From contig JBDTPN010000001.1 in the NCBI GenBank assembly GCA_039932715.1, forward strand, positions 1 to 64,000: DNA of 64,000 nucleotides, written 5' to 3'. Shown piece after piece: positions 55,458-64,000 of the stretch. A program made the translations under genes and the position numbers. Origin of the DNA: ZC4RG30 sp039932715 (GTDB taxonomy: Bacteria; Pseudomonadota; Gammaproteobacteria; Steroidobacterales; Steroidobacteraceae). Under the pieces are notes generated by a model that saw only the letters and a program-made list of their open reading frames with translations, did no database searches and had not been told where the DNA came from. Position 1 is the stretch's first letter; every line of letters begins with the position of its first letter.

Positions 55458-55565
55458 TGTCGGCAGTCATTGGACTGTCACGGCGGAGAACCATGACCCC
55501 CCCGTTGGTCTTCGCATACCTTCGAGCGCCGCCTTCCGTTATTGGTGGCGGCGCTCGTTTTTTTT
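55458..55565 (+). ncRNA. candidate sigma-54-dependent small RNA, about 107 nt
   Basis: The segment between a perfect sigma-54 promoter and a strong Rho-independent terminator. The 5' end folds into a 7-bp stem (55462-55468 with 55473-55479, ATTG loop). A mostly single-stranded middle (55480-55522) contains GGAG (55485-55488), an ATG, and a run of seven C (55497-55503) that could pair with ribosome-binding sites. The 3' end is the terminator hairpin with eight T. The ATG at 55493 opens a frame that continues through the terminator, so it is not a convincing small protein. The architecture is like Qrr RNAs of Vibrio (sigma-54, about 100 nt, terminator), but the sequence is unrelated to what I remember of them. 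Confidence 0.7.
55523..55565 (+). terminator. strong Rho-independent terminator of the candidate sRNA
   Basis: An 11-bp perfect GC-rich stem (CGAGCGCCGCC at 55523-55533 with 55547-55557), a 13-nt loop that can itself form two more pairs, and eight T (55558-55565). It acts on plus-strand transcription only; on the minus strand no T-run follows. The nearest plus-strand protein gene ends 646 bp upstream, beyond the sigma-54 promoter. Confidence 0.92.
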
Positions 55566-55568
55566 CAC

Positions 55569-56189
55569 TTACTTACCTGCTCGAAGAAACGCCAGTTCGG
55601 CCGCGGTACTGCGGCGCTCAAGCGCTGCGTTTCGCTGCGGGAACCTGCCAAATCGCTGGATGGCAACCTGGTGCTGCAGGGCGAACTGCAGGATGCTGTC
55701 GAACAGCTTGCGTTGGGCCGGCGGCGCATCTGCCAGCAGGCGCCGGAAGGCAGCCACCGACTCTTCCTGCATGGCCAGCGATTCGGCGTGTTCCAGGGGC
55801 ATGTAGAAAAACATGCGTTCCAGAGGGGACAGTGCAGCGTCTGCGCCGCCTTGAAGACCGTCGAGCGTCAGCGCCAGTGCCTTGTCGTCCTGCGCAAACG
55901 CCTTTGCCTGGCTGCGGTAGATCTGGCGTGGGAACTGGTCGAGCAGCAGGATCAGTGCCAGGCGCCGGTGCGGGCTGGAAGACCAGTGGTCCAGTGCACC
56001 GGCCGCCGCTGCCTCCACCATGGGGAGAAATTGATTGGTAACTTCGGCGTCGCGCTGCTGCCGGTGTGCTGCCGGTTCGTCCTTGTTGCCGAACCACATG
56101 GGCATTCGTTCCGGCAGTTCCGCCAGCGGATCACTGCCGAACCAGAACTGCAGTACGTCCTGCGAACGCTGCAGCCCTGGTCCGGTCAC
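55569..56189 (-). CDS. DUF924 family protein
   Basis: Soluble helical protein of 206 residues if started at the GTG at 56189 (VTGPGLQRSQDVLQFWFGSD), 4 bp after the previous stop; the longer frame to 56273 would overlap the upstream gene. The DUF924 landmarks are DVLQFWFG near the N-terminus, LILLLDQFPRQIYR at about 100, MFFYMPLEHAES and FGRFPQRNAAL. The fold is TPR-like and the function is unknown. The gene is on the minus strand and ends 4 bp from the sRNA terminator. Confidence 0.9.
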   Translation of the reverse strand: MTGPGLQRSQDVLQFWFGSDPLAELPERMPMWFGNKDEPAAHRQQRDAEVTNQFLPMVEAAAAGALDHWSSSPHRRLALILLLDQFPRQIYRSQAKAFAQDDKALALTLDGLQGGADAALSPLERMFFYMPLEHAESLAMQEESVAAFRRLLADAPPAQRKLFDSILQFALQHQVAIQRFGRFPQRNAALERRSTAAELAFLRAGK

Positions 56190-56193
56190 ACGC

Positions 56194-56574
56194 TCATTCG
56201 CACAGGCTTTCGAGCATGCCTTGCGCAACGGGGGAAAGGCGTTTGCGCGCCAGCGCCCGGGCCTTGGGTGCATCCATGAAATGCTCCAGCGGCCCCGAAA
56301 CCATCATGCCGCGCAGGGCGGGATCCTTGGTGGTCAGCCGCGCGATCTTGTTGAGCACGGTGAAGCCACGGTTGATTTTCTGACGGGGAGTGCGGTTGTG
56401 CTCAATGGAGCGGGCCAGATATTGGCCGAAACGGCTATAGAGGAAGTAATCGTCATCGCCCACCTGGAAACGGGCTTCGGCGAAAAAGTCGGGAAAATTC
56501 TTCTCGAGATACTGAGTGACGCTCAGCAGACGGGGTTCAGGTTCGGAATCAGCCGACGATTTGCGGGTATTCAT
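56194..56574 (-). CDS. conserved-looking small hypothetical protein
   Basis: Protein of 126 residues from the ATG at 56574 (MNTRKSSADSEPEPRLLSVTQ). Soluble and basic at the C-terminus, mostly helical by composition (QYLEKNFPDFFAEARF, FGQYLARSIEHN, FTVLNKIARLTTKDPAL, GPLEHFMDAPKARALARK). No motif is recognised. The same-strand DUF924 gene starts 4 bp after its stop, so they are likely one operon. Divergent from gltB with 293 bp between. Confidence 0.7.
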   Translation of the reverse strand: MNTRKSSADSEPEPRLLSVTQYLEKNFPDFFAEARFQVGDDDYFLYSRFGQYLARSIEHNRTPRQKINRGFTVLNKIARLTTKDPALRGMMVSGPLEHFMDAPKARALARKRLSPVAQGMLESLCE

Positions 56575-56867
56575 TAAAGTGGTTACACCTCCAACTGGTC
56601 CTGACAACCATTTCTGGGCGTCACAGGCGGCACCACACCCTGCAACGCGCGCGCACATTAGGACCAATGGCGTCGCGATGCAACACCTTAATTCACTGAA
56701 GGCAAAGAGAATTTTGACGCCTGTGGCGGCATGGGTATCATGGTCTGCTGGGTGGCCCGGGAAGGCCCCTATAAGTGTATGAATATGTTGTCGTTATGGG
56801 CGCTTGAGGCCTGTGGCACGGAGTCGACGGCTGCCTGCCGCATTTTGAATGGTCGAAAGGTAATGGG
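56575..56867 (+). promoter_or_regulatory. 293-bp divergent region with gltB promoter
   Basis: No gene seen. A plus-strand promoter TTGACG (56714-56719), 16-bp spacer, TATCAT (56736-56741) would start transcription near 56748 and leave a leader of about 120 nt before gltB. AAAGG lies about 8 nt before the gltB ATG. The left half must hold the promoter of the small hypothetical gene. I see no clear terminator or riboswitch in the leader. Confidence 0.5.
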
Positions 56868-59800
56868 ATGAGTACGCAAAATCAGCGCGGTCTTTACCGC
56901 GAGGCATTCGAAAAAGACAGTTGCGGGTTTGGCCTGATCGCCAATCTCGATGACCAGCCCAGTCACTGGCTGGTCAAGACGGCCATTGCGTCGCTCAATC
57001 GTCTCACGCACCGCGGCGCCATTGCCTCTGATGGCAAGACCGGTGACGGCTGCGGCCTGATGCTCAAGATGCCCGTCAAGTTCCTGCGTGCGGTGGCCAA
57101 GGACGCGGGCATTCGCCTGACCTCACAGTTCGGTGTGGGCAATGTGTTCCTCAGCACCGATCCGGCACTGGCCGCTGCCGCCAAGACCGAGCTGGAGCAG
57201 CAATTGCTGCGCGAAGGCCTCAAGTGTGCCGGCTGGCGCGTGGTGCCCATCGGACCGGATGCCTGCGGCGACGAGGCCATGCGCACCATTCCGCGCATCG
57301 AACAGCTGTTCGTGAATTCGGCCGAGAAGCTCGACGAGGCGGAGTTCAACCGCAAGCTGTTCATGGCGCGGCGACGTGCCGAGCGCGCGCGCGAACATGC
57401 CGATCCGGTGTTCTATCTGCCCAGCCTGTCGGTCAGCACCATTGTCTACAAGGGCATGGTAATGCCGCCGCACCTGGTGGAGCTGTTTCCGGACCTGGGT
57501 GATGAGCGCATCGAGACATCGGTGGCAGTGTTCCACCAGCGCTTCTCCACCAACACGCTGCCGCAATGGAAGCTGGCGCATCCGTTCCGCTACCTGGCGC
57601 ACAACGGCGAGATCAACACCATCGAGGCCAATCGCAGCTGGGCCACCGCGCGCGGTCCCATCCTAAAGACGCCGCTGCTTCCCGATCTGCACTCGATATT
57701 GCCGCTGGTGTCGCTGGAAGGTTCCGATTCGCAGAGCCTCGACAACATGCTGGAAGTGCTGCTGATGGGTGGCATGGATGTGATGCAGGCCATGCGCCTG
57801 CTGATGCCACCGGCATGGCAGGGCGTCGATGGCCTCGACCCGGACCTGCGCGCGTTCTATGAATTTTATGCGCCGCATCTTGAGCCCTGGGATGGTCCGG
57901 CCGGCGTGGTGCTGACCGACGGTCGTTACGCCTGCTGTGCACTGGACAGAAACGGCCTGCGGCCCGCGCGCTACGTGATCACGCGCAACCGGCACCTGAC
58001 CATTGCCTCTGAAGTGGGCGTGTGGGATTACGCGCCCGAAGATGTGGTGCGCAAGGGTCGCATGGGTCCGGGCCAGATGATCGCGCTGGACCTGCAGACC
58101 GCCACGCTGCTCGAAAACGACGACATCGACCAGTTGCTCAAGTCGCGCCACCCCTACAAGGTGTGGTTGAAGAAGGGCGTGCGTTATCTCGAGTCGGATC
58201 TGATCGATCCGTCGCTGGCTGCCGAGCCCATGGATACGCCGACGCTCAATGTCTATCGCAAGATGTTCAACATCACTGCCGAGGAGCGCGAGGAAATCAT
58301 CCGCGTGCTGGCGCGCGATGAAAGTGAGGCCGTGGGCTCCATGGGCGACGACACGCCCATGCCGGTACTGTCGCACCACACACGCAATCTCTACGATTAC
58401 TTTCGCCAGCAGTTCGCGCAGGTAACCAACCCGCCCATCGATCCGCTGCGCGAATCCATAGTGATGTCGCTGCAGACCGAGATCGGGCCCGAGTGCAATA
58501 TCTTCGCGCCCGTGGCCTCGCACGCGGTGCAGATCGTGCTCAATTCGCCGGTGCTGTCACAGCGCAAGCTGCGCCAGGTCATGGCGCTGGCCGACGAGGG
58601 CGTGCCCAACAAGTTCATCGACCTGCAGTACGCGCCCGAGGAAGGCCTCGAGGCTGCACTACGTCGCGTGTGCGCGGAATCCGAAGCGGCAGTGCGCGAT
58701 GGTGTGCTGGTGCTGCTGATTTCCGACCGCTACCTGATCGAAGGAAAGCTGCCCATCCACGCCTTGCTGGCTACGGGCGCGATCCACAACCACCTGGTGC
58801 GGCTGGGACTGCGCTGCAACTGCAACCTGCTGATCGAGACCGGCACCGCCCGTGATCCACATCACTTCGCCTGTCTCATCGGCTACGGCGCCACGGCCGT
58901 GTATCCGTACATGGCCTACCAGTCGCTGTTCGACATGATGCGCAAGGGCAAGGTCAAGCTCGACAGCGGCGAGCGCATGCAGCTGGGCCGCAGCTATCGC
59001 AAGGCCATCCGCAAGGGCCTGATGAAGATCATCTCCAAGATGGGGATCTCGACCATTGCCAGCTATCGCAGCGGTCATCTGTTCGAGATCGTGGGCCTGG
59101 GCGATGAGGTCGTTGACCTGTGCTTCCAGGGAACCACCAGTCGCATCAAGGGCGCCAGTTTCGAGGATCTGCACGACGACAGCGCGCAGCTGGCAAAGCG
59201 CGCTTGGAATCGCCTGCAGATGGTGGAGCAGGGCGGCCTGCTCAAGTACGTCAACGGTGGCGAGTACCACATGTATAACCCGGACGTGATCGCGACGCTG
59301 CAGGCGGCGGTCAATACCGGAAGCTATGAGATCTACCAGGAGTTCGCACGCCTGGTGAATGAACGGCCTGCATCTGCGCTGCGCGACCTGCTGGCGCTGG
59401 TGCCTGCGGGCAAGGCGGTGCCCATTGAAGAAGTGGAGTCCATCGAGGCGGTGATAGCGCGTTTCGATTCTGCCGGCATGTCGCTGGGCGCACTGTCGCC
59501 CGAAGCCCATGAAGCGCTGGCCACGGCGATGAATCGCCTGGGCGCTCGCTCGAACTCAGGCGAAGGCGGCGAGGATCCGGTGCGCTATCGCACCGAGAAG
59601 AACTCCAAGATCAAGCAGGTGGCATCGGGCCGTTTCGGCGTGACTCCGGAATACCTGGTCAATGCCGAAGTGCTGCAGATCAAGGTTGCGCAGGGCGCCA
59701 AGCCCGGTGAAGGCGGGCAGCTGCCCGGAGACAAGGTCAACGCCATGATCGCGAGGCTGCGTTTTGCGCGGCCGGGTGTAGGCCTGATCTCGCCGCCGCC

Positions 59801-61337
59801 ACATCACGATATCTATTCCATCGAAGATCTGGCGCAGTTGATCTTCGACCTCAAGCAGGTCAATCCATCGGCGCTGGTGTCGGTGAAGCTGGTGGCAGAG
59901 CCCGGGGTCGGCACCATTGCCGCCGGTGTTGCCAAGGCCTATGCGGACCTGATCACCATCTCCGGCTATGACGGTGGCACCGGCGCCAGTCCGCTGACGT
60001 CCATCAAATACGCCGGTTCGCCGTGGGAGCTGGGCCTTTCGGAAACGCACCAGGTACTGCGCCGCAATGACATGCGCCACAAGGTGCGCGTGCAGACCGA
60101 CGGCGGACTCAAGACTGGCCTCGATGTGATCAAGGCCGCCATCCTGGGCGCCGAAAGTTTTGGCTTCGGCACCGCGCCCATGGTGGCACTGGGTTGCAAG
60201 TACCTGCGCATCTGCCATCTCAACAACTGCGCCACCGGCGTGGCCACGCAGCACGATGTGCTGCGCGAGAAATATTTCATCGGCATGCCGGAGATGGTGA
60301 TCAACTATTTCCGGTTCGTGGCGCAGGAGTGTCGCGAGATCATGGCGTCACTGGGAGTGCGCAGCATTGCCGAGCTCATCGGGCACACCACTATGCTCGA
60401 ACCGGCGCCGGGTCAATCACCGCGACAGCAGCGACTGGACCTGACGCCGCTGCTTTCAACGCAGGGCATGCCAGCAGATGGTCCGCAGTTCTGCAAACTT
60501 CCTTCGAACCCGCCCTTCGACAAGGGTCTGCTGGCGGAGCAGATGGTGAAGGACATGCAGGCAGCTATCGAAAGTGCGTCCGGTGGTGAATGGCACTACC
60601 AGGTGCGTAACTTCAATCGCTCCATAGGGGCACGTATTTCCGGCGAGATCGCCCGTCGCTGGGGCAACTACGGCATGGACAAGGCGCCCCTGGTTGCCCA
60701 CCTCACCGGATCGGCAGGCCAGAGCTTTGGCGTATGGAATGCCGGTGGGCTGCATCTGCTGCTTGAAGGCGATGCCAATGACTACGTGGGCAAGGGCATG
60801 GCATCGGGCAAGCTGGTGCTGCGGCCGCCGCGCAATTCCACCTTCGTGGCACGCGACACGGTGATCATGGGCAACACCTGCTTGTATGGCGCCACCGGTG
60901 GCGAGCTGTTCGCAGCGGGGCAAGCCGGCGAGCGCTTCGCTGTGCGCAACTCCGGCGCCACCGCGGTGATCGAAGGCGCCGGTGATCATTGCTGCGAATA
61001 CATGACCGGCGGCGTGATCTGCGTGCTGGGGCCCACCGGGGTCAACTTCGGTGCCGGGTTCACCGGTGGATTCGCCTATGTGCTTGACCTCGACCGCAAG
61101 TTCGTCGATCGCTATAACCACGAGCTGATCGACATCCATCGCATCTCGCCGGAGACCATGCAGACCAGCGTGCTGCACCTGCAGCACCTGATCGAGCGCC
61201 ATGTGACGGAGACCGGCAGCGAGTGGGGCACGGAGATCCTGCGCGATTTTCGTTCCTACATCGGCAGCTTCTGGGTGGTGAAACCCAAGGCCGCTTCCAT
61301 TGAATCTTTGATCGAAGACTTGACCAAGGCCGCTTAA
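56868..61337 (+). CDS. gltB: glutamate synthase (NADPH) large subunit
   Basis: Makes glutamate from glutamine and 2-oxoglutarate, with GltD. The protein has 1489 residues, normal for the bacterial alpha subunit. The N-terminal glutaminase domain should be exposed by removing a short propeptide: Cys19 in FEKDSCGFGL is the nucleophile. RFSTNTLPQWKLAHPFRYLAHNGEINT-type sequence follows. The FMN-binding synthase domain (about 850-1230) has ARSNSGEGGED and SGYDGGTGASPLTS, with an iron-sulfur segment CHLNNCATGVATQ. The C-terminal GXGXG beta-helix runs from about 1240. Its stop overlaps the gltD start (TAATG). Confidence 0.97.
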   Translation: MSTQNQRGLYREAFEKDSCGFGLIANLDDQPSHWLVKTAIASLNRLTHRGAIASDGKTGDGCGLMLKMPVKFLRAVAKDAGIRLTSQFGVGNVFLSTDPALAAAAKTELEQQLLREGLKCAGWRVVPIGPDACGDEAMRTIPRIEQLFVNSAEKLDEAEFNRKLFMARRRAERAREHADPVFYLPSLSVSTIVYKGMVMPPHLVELFPDLGDERIETSVAVFHQRFSTNTLPQWKLAHPFRYLAHNGEINTIEANRSWATARGPILKTPLLPDLHSILPLVSLEGSDSQSLDNMLEVLLMGGMDVMQAMRLLMPPAWQGVDGLDPDLRAFYEFYAPHLEPWDGPAGVVLTDGRYACCALDRNGLRPARYVITRNRHLTIASEVGVWDYAPEDVVRKGRMGPGQMIALDLQTATLLENDDIDQLLKSRHPYKVWLKKGVRYLESDLIDPSLAAEPMDTPTLNVYRKMFNITAEEREEIIRVLARDESEAVGSMGDDTPMPVLSHHTRNLYDYFRQQFAQVTNPPIDPLRESIVMSLQTEIGPECNIFAPVASHAVQIVLNSPVLSQRKLRQVMALADEGVPNKFIDLQYAPEEGLEAALRRVCAESEAAVRDGVLVLLISDRYLIEGKLPIHALLATGAIHNHLVRLGLRCNCNLLIETGTARDPHHFACLIGYGATAVYPYMAYQSLFDMMRKGKVKLDSGERMQLGRSYRKAIRKGLMKIISKMGISTIASYRSGHLFEIVGLGDEVVDLCFQGTTSRIKGASFEDLHDDSAQLAKRAWNRLQMVEQGGLLKYVNGGEYHMYNPDVIATLQAAVNTGSYEIYQEFARLVNERPASALRDLLALVPAGKAVPIEEVESIEAVIARFDSAGMSLGALSPEAHEALATAMNRLGARSNSGEGGEDPVRYRTEKNSKIKQVASGRFGVTPEYLVNAEVLQIKVAQGAKPGEGGQLPGDKVNAMIARLRFARPGVGLISPPPHHDIYSIEDLAQLIFDLKQVNPSALVSVKLVAEPGVGTIAAGVAKAYADLITISGYDGGTGASPLTSIKYAGSPWELGLSETHQVLRRNDMRHKVRVQTDGGLKTGLDVIKAAILGAESFGFGTAPMVALGCKYLRICHLNNCATGVATQHDVLREKYFIGMPEMVINYFRFVAQECREIMASLGVRSIAELIGHTTMLEPAPGQSPRQQRLDLTPLLSTQGMPADGPQFCKLPSNPPFDKGLLAEQMVKDMQAAIESASGGEWHYQVRNFNRSIGARISGEIARRWGNYGMDKAPLVAHLTGSAGQSFGVWNAGGLHLLLEGDANDYVGKGMASGKLVLRPPRNSTFVARDTVIMGNTCLYGATGGELFAAGQAGERFAVRNSGATAVIEGAGDHCCEYMTGGVICVLGPTGVNFGAGFTGGFAYVLDLDRKFVDRYNHELIDIHRISPETMQTSVLHLQHLIERHVTETGSEWGTEILRDFRSYIGSFWVVKPKAASIESLIEDLTKAA

Positions 61338-62752
61338 TGTCCGCAGCAGACAAACACCTTCAGTTCCTCGAGATTCCGCGGCACGACCCGGAGAAGCTGC
61401 CCGTGGCCGAGCGCGTCACGCAGTTCCGCGAAATCTATACGCAGTTCGATGCGCCTGGCGCTGCGCAGCAGGCCGGGCGCTGCCTGTCCTGCGGCAATCC
61501 GTTCTGCGAATGGAAGTGCCCGGTACACAACTACATCCCCAACTGGTTGAAGCTGATCAATGAAGGCAACCTGTTCGAGGCTGCCGAGCTTTCGCACCAG
61601 ACCAACTCGCTGCCCGAGATGTGCGGCCGCATTTGCCCGCAAGATCGCCTCTGCGAAGGTGCCTGCACCCTCAACGACGGATTGGGCGCCGTGACAATTG
61701 GCTCGATCGAGAAATACATCACCGATGAAGCCCTCAAGCAGGGCTGGCGGCCGGACCTTTCAGCCGTGGTGCCCACCGGCAAGCGCGTGGCCATAGTCGG
61801 TGCCGGGCCTGCGGGCCTGGGATGCGCCGATATCCTGGTGCGCAACGGGGTCAAACCCATCGTGTTTGATCGCTATCCGCGCATCGGCGGCCTGCTGACA
61901 TTTGGCATCCCGCCCTTCAAGCTTGAAAAAGAAGTGGTCGAGGTTCGTCGCGAGCTGATGGAAGGCATGGGTGTGGAATTTCGCCTCGGCGTCGAGATCG
62001 GCAAGGACCTGGCCTTTGAGCAACTGCTGGCTGAATACGATGCCGTGTTCCTGGGCATGGGCACATACAACTATGTGCGCGGCGGTTTCCCCGGCGAGAA
62101 TCTTGCGGGCGTCTACGAAGCGCTCCCTTATCTGGTATCAAATATCAATCACGAGCTGGGATTGCCCGGTGGCGATCAGTTCGTGAACCTTGCCGGCAAG
62201 CGCGTGGTGGTGCTGGGCGGTGGTGACACCGGCATGGACTGCAATCGCACGGCCATCCGCCAGGGCGCGGCCTCGGTGACCTGCACCTATCGTCGCGACG
62301 TGGACAACATGCCGGGCTCGCGCCGCGACTATAAGAACAGCGTGGAAGAGGGCGTCAAGTTTCACTTCAACCGCCAGCCCATCGCGATCGTCGGCAAGGA
62401 TCGCGTCGAAGGCGTGCGCGTGGTACAGACGCAACTGGGCGCGCCCGGTCCGCGCGGCCGGCGCGTGGCCGAACAGGTGCCGGGCACAGAAGAGTTGATC
62501 GAGGCCGATGCGGTCATCATCGCGTTTGGCTTCAACGCCAGCCCGGCGCAGTGGTTCGATCCGCACGGCATCGCGCAGCACAAGAACGGTCGCGTGCGCG
62601 TGTCCACCGCAGCAAAGAGCTCGTTCCAGACCACCAATCCCAAGGTATTTGCCGGGGGCGACATGGTGCGCGGCTCGGATCTGGTTGTGACGGCGGTGTT
62701 TGAGGGGCGCGAAGCAGCAAAGGGCATACTCAACCATCTGGGCGTGGGCTGA
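61337..62752 (+). CDS. gltD: glutamate synthase small subunit
   Basis: NADPH-oxidising beta subunit, 471 residues. Two cysteine clusters for iron-sulfur centres are near the N-terminus (CLSCGNPFCEWKCPVHN, CGRICPQDRLCEGAC). The FAD-binding motif VGAGPAGLGCA follows at about 155, and the NADPH-binding motif VLGGGDTGMDC at about 290. The C-terminal FAGGDMVRGSDLVVTAV is typical. It passes electrons to the FMN of GltB. It starts in the gltB stop codon and is followed 8 bp later by a CDF transporter. Confidence 0.97.
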   Translation: MSAADKHLQFLEIPRHDPEKLPVAERVTQFREIYTQFDAPGAAQQAGRCLSCGNPFCEWKCPVHNYIPNWLKLINEGNLFEAAELSHQTNSLPEMCGRICPQDRLCEGACTLNDGLGAVTIGSIEKYITDEALKQGWRPDLSAVVPTGKRVAIVGAGPAGLGCADILVRNGVKPIVFDRYPRIGGLLTFGIPPFKLEKEVVEVRRELMEGMGVEFRLGVEIGKDLAFEQLLAEYDAVFLGMGTYNYVRGGFPGENLAGVYEALPYLVSNINHELGLPGGDQFVNLAGKRVVVLGGGDTGMDCNRTAIRQGAASVTCTYRRDVDNMPGSRRDYKNSVEEGVKFHFNRQPIAIVGKDRVEGVRVVQTQLGAPGPRGRRVAEQVPGTEELIEADAVIIAFGFNASPAQWFDPHGIAQHKNGRVRVSTAAKSSFQTTNPKVFAGGDMVRGSDLVVTAVFEGREAAKGILNHLGVG

Positions 62753-62760
62753 CGATACCG

Positions 62761-63669
62761 ATGTCCGAACCGGGGTCATCGGCGAAAGCGATTCTCTACG
62801 CCTTCATCGCCAACCTCGGTATTGCGCTGGCGAAACTGGCTGCCGCGATCTACACCAACTCCGGCAGCATGCTGGCCGAATCCATTCACTCCTTCGCCGA
62901 CAGCGGTAACCAGGTGTTGCTGTACCTGGGCCTGCGCCAGGCCCAGCGTCCGGCCGATGCCGCGCATCCGCTGGGCTACGGCAAGATTTCCTATTTCTGG
63001 AGTTTCATCGTTGCGCTGATGCTGTTCAGCGTGGGCGGATTGTTCTCCATGTATGAGGGTTGGCACAAGCTGCATGCTCCTGAAGCGCTCAACCGTGCCT
63101 GGGTGGCATTGCTGGTGCTGGGGGTTTCGATAGTGCTTGAAGCCGGGTCGCTGGCTGGCTGCGTGCGCGAGATCAACAAGCTGCGCGGCGACAAGCCGTT
63201 CCTCAAGTGGCTTGCAGAAACGCGCAATGCCGAACTGGTCGTGGTGCTGGGTGAAGACATAGCGGCTCTGGTGGGCCTGGTCCTTGCAATGGGCTTTGTG
63301 GGGTTGGCCACCATCACCGGCAACCCGGTATTCGATGCCGTTGGCTCCATCGTCATTGGCGTAGTGCTGATCATCGTGTCGATATTCATCGCAGTGCGAA
63401 TCAAGGGCCTGATCATTGGGGCCTCGGCCGAGAAAGACTTGCGTGAGGCCATCACCGCGGAGGTCGAAGCAGACCCCGCCATCCGCGAGTTGCTCAATGC
63501 GATCACGTTGCAGTTGGGGCCGCAGGTGATGGTGGCGTTGAAAATCCGCATGGCGCCTGATATCTCGATCGCGGAGGTTGTCGATCGCATCAATCACCTC
63601 GAAAAGCGCATCAAGGCAAAATTCCCGGAAGTGAAATGGTGCTTCGTCGAGCCCGACATCACTGATTAG
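62761..63669 (+). CDS. CDF family transporter, ZnT9-like
   Basis: Cation diffusion facilitator of 302 residues with about six helices. The helix-2 motif SMLAESIHSFADSGNQVLL, with H-x3-D, and AHPLGYGKISYFWS resemble the SLC30A9 (ZnT9)/MMT1 subgroup. The helix-5 site is weaker: VLGEDIAALVGLVLA. The C-terminal domain carries conserved VMVALKIRMAPDISIAEVVDRIN-type sequence. Probably a zinc, cobalt or iron exporter; the metal is not certain. It lies 8 bp after gltD and 12 bp before the DUF4159 gene, so it may be read with gltBD. Confidence 0.9.
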   Translation: MSEPGSSAKAILYAFIANLGIALAKLAAAIYTNSGSMLAESIHSFADSGNQVLLYLGLRQAQRPADAAHPLGYGKISYFWSFIVALMLFSVGGLFSMYEGWHKLHAPEALNRAWVALLVLGVSIVLEAGSLAGCVREINKLRGDKPFLKWLAETRNAELVVVLGEDIAALVGLVLAMGFVGLATITGNPVFDAVGSIVIGVVLIIVSIFIAVRIKGLIIGASAEKDLREAITAEVEADPAIRELLNAITLQLGPQVMVALKIRMAPDISIAEVVDRINHLEKRIKAKFPEVKWCFVEPDITD

Positions 63670-63681
63670 GGAACCGGAACC

Positions 63682-64000
63682 ATGCTGTTACGCGCATCTG
63701 CACCATTGTTTGCCCTGCTCGCAATGGCTGCCGGCGCATTGGCGGCGGATTCCCCCACCAGTCATTCCGCCGTCAGCAATTCCCAAAGTGCGTCGGAATT
63801 CCACTTCGCGCGCATGATCTACGCCGACCTGCCGCAGAACGCCAATTTCCGTCGCGGCTGGTGGCGGCAGGACTGGCCTGAAGCCGAAATACATTTCGTC
63901 CAGAACCTGATTCGCCTTACACGCATCAATGCAGGTGAGTCGGTGACCCTGCGCCTGACGGATCCGCAGTTGTTCGACTATCCATGGCTGTATGCCACGC
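63682..64000 (+). CDS. second DUF4159 protein, C-terminus cut by window edge
   Basis: Starts MLLRASAPLFALLAMAAGALAA, a signal peptide, and runs open to the window end (106 residues). FHFARMIYADLPQNANF, then DWPEAEIHFVQNLIRLTRINAG and LFDYPWLYAT parallel the same three segments of the gene at 27417. It is therefore a paralogue, about half complete here. What follows outside the window, perhaps a second MoxR/vWA-type set, cannot be seen. Confidence 0.88.
   Translation, partial: MLLRASAPLFALLAMAAGALAADSPTSHSAVSNSQSASEFHFARMIYADLPQNANFRRGWWRQDWPEAEIHFVQNLIRLTRINAGESVTLRLTDPQLFDYPWLYAT

Noticed and set aside
55492..55565. Small protein starting at the ATG inside the candidate sRNA
   Set aside because: The frame runs through the terminator into the antisense of the DUF924 gene without a stop, and GGAG is too close to the ATG for convincing translation.
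56190..56273. Longer DUF924 protein starting at 56273
   Set aside because: It would overlap the upstream small gene by 80 bp; the family start (DVLQFWFG) is reached from the GTG at 56189.

Overview
The window is GC-rich, densely coded bacterial chromosome. It has no rRNA, tRNA, CRISPR array, phage or insertion sequence that I can see. The gene set points to a gammaproteobacterium: TamA/TamB, YdbH with a YdbL-type lipoprotein, YadG/YadH, a YqjI/YqjH-like pair, NudC and proteobacterial GltBD. The unusual arginine pathway and the large MoxR/vWA operon suggest a Xanthomonadales/Nevskiales-type lineage rather than an enteric one. That placement is inference from gene content only.

Layout. (1) 1-8205, minus strand: an arginine operon argR-argG-(P-loop protein)-argC-argD-argF'-argB-argH, read from one promoter with two ARG boxes; argH runs off the left edge. 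(2) 8223-13361: a TetR/MFS/SDR module with twin operators, then a GntR-controlled ABC transporter. (3) 13362-20553: nudC-NRDE-tamA-tamB, for envelope assembly. (4) 20756-23461: a PadR (YqjI-like) and siderophore-reductase pair, then a divergent pair resembling FlhC and a tandem FlhD. (5) 23489-27341: a secreted M20 peptidase with phenylalanine hydroxylase, and a PQQ sugar dehydrogenase with a VOC protein. (6) 27417-42621: a nine-gene, tightly overlapping plus-strand operon built around a MoxR ATPase, three vWA/MIDAS proteins, a caspase-fold-like protein without its cysteine, a TPR metallopeptidase and a very long coiled-coil membrane protein. (7) 42616-54877: an HD protein, an SBF transporter, YadGH, PyrF, the YdbL/YdbH pair with a CDF metal exporter, PAP2, a glycosyltransferase, a membrane-anchored receiver protein and a YheT-like hydrolase. 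(8) 54882-64000: bactofilin, a probable sigma-54-driven small RNA, two small genes, gltBD, a second CDF transporter, and the start of a second DUF4159 gene cut by the right edge.

How the parts work together. The arginine operon looks self-contained from acyl-glutamate kinase to argininosuccinate lyase. Its carbamoyltransferase carries N-succinylornithine-type signatures, and the P-loop protein inside the operon is a candidate for the acyl-glutamate synthase that is otherwise missing from the window. GltBD supplies glutamate, the precursor of that pathway. TamAB, YdbH/YdbL, bactofilin, PAP2 and the MoxR operon are all envelope functions.

The observations most worth following up are the sigma-54 promoter plus terminator (55431-55565), the FlhC/FlhD-like pair (22102-23461), and the succinyl-type arginine operon with its unassigned P-loop gene.
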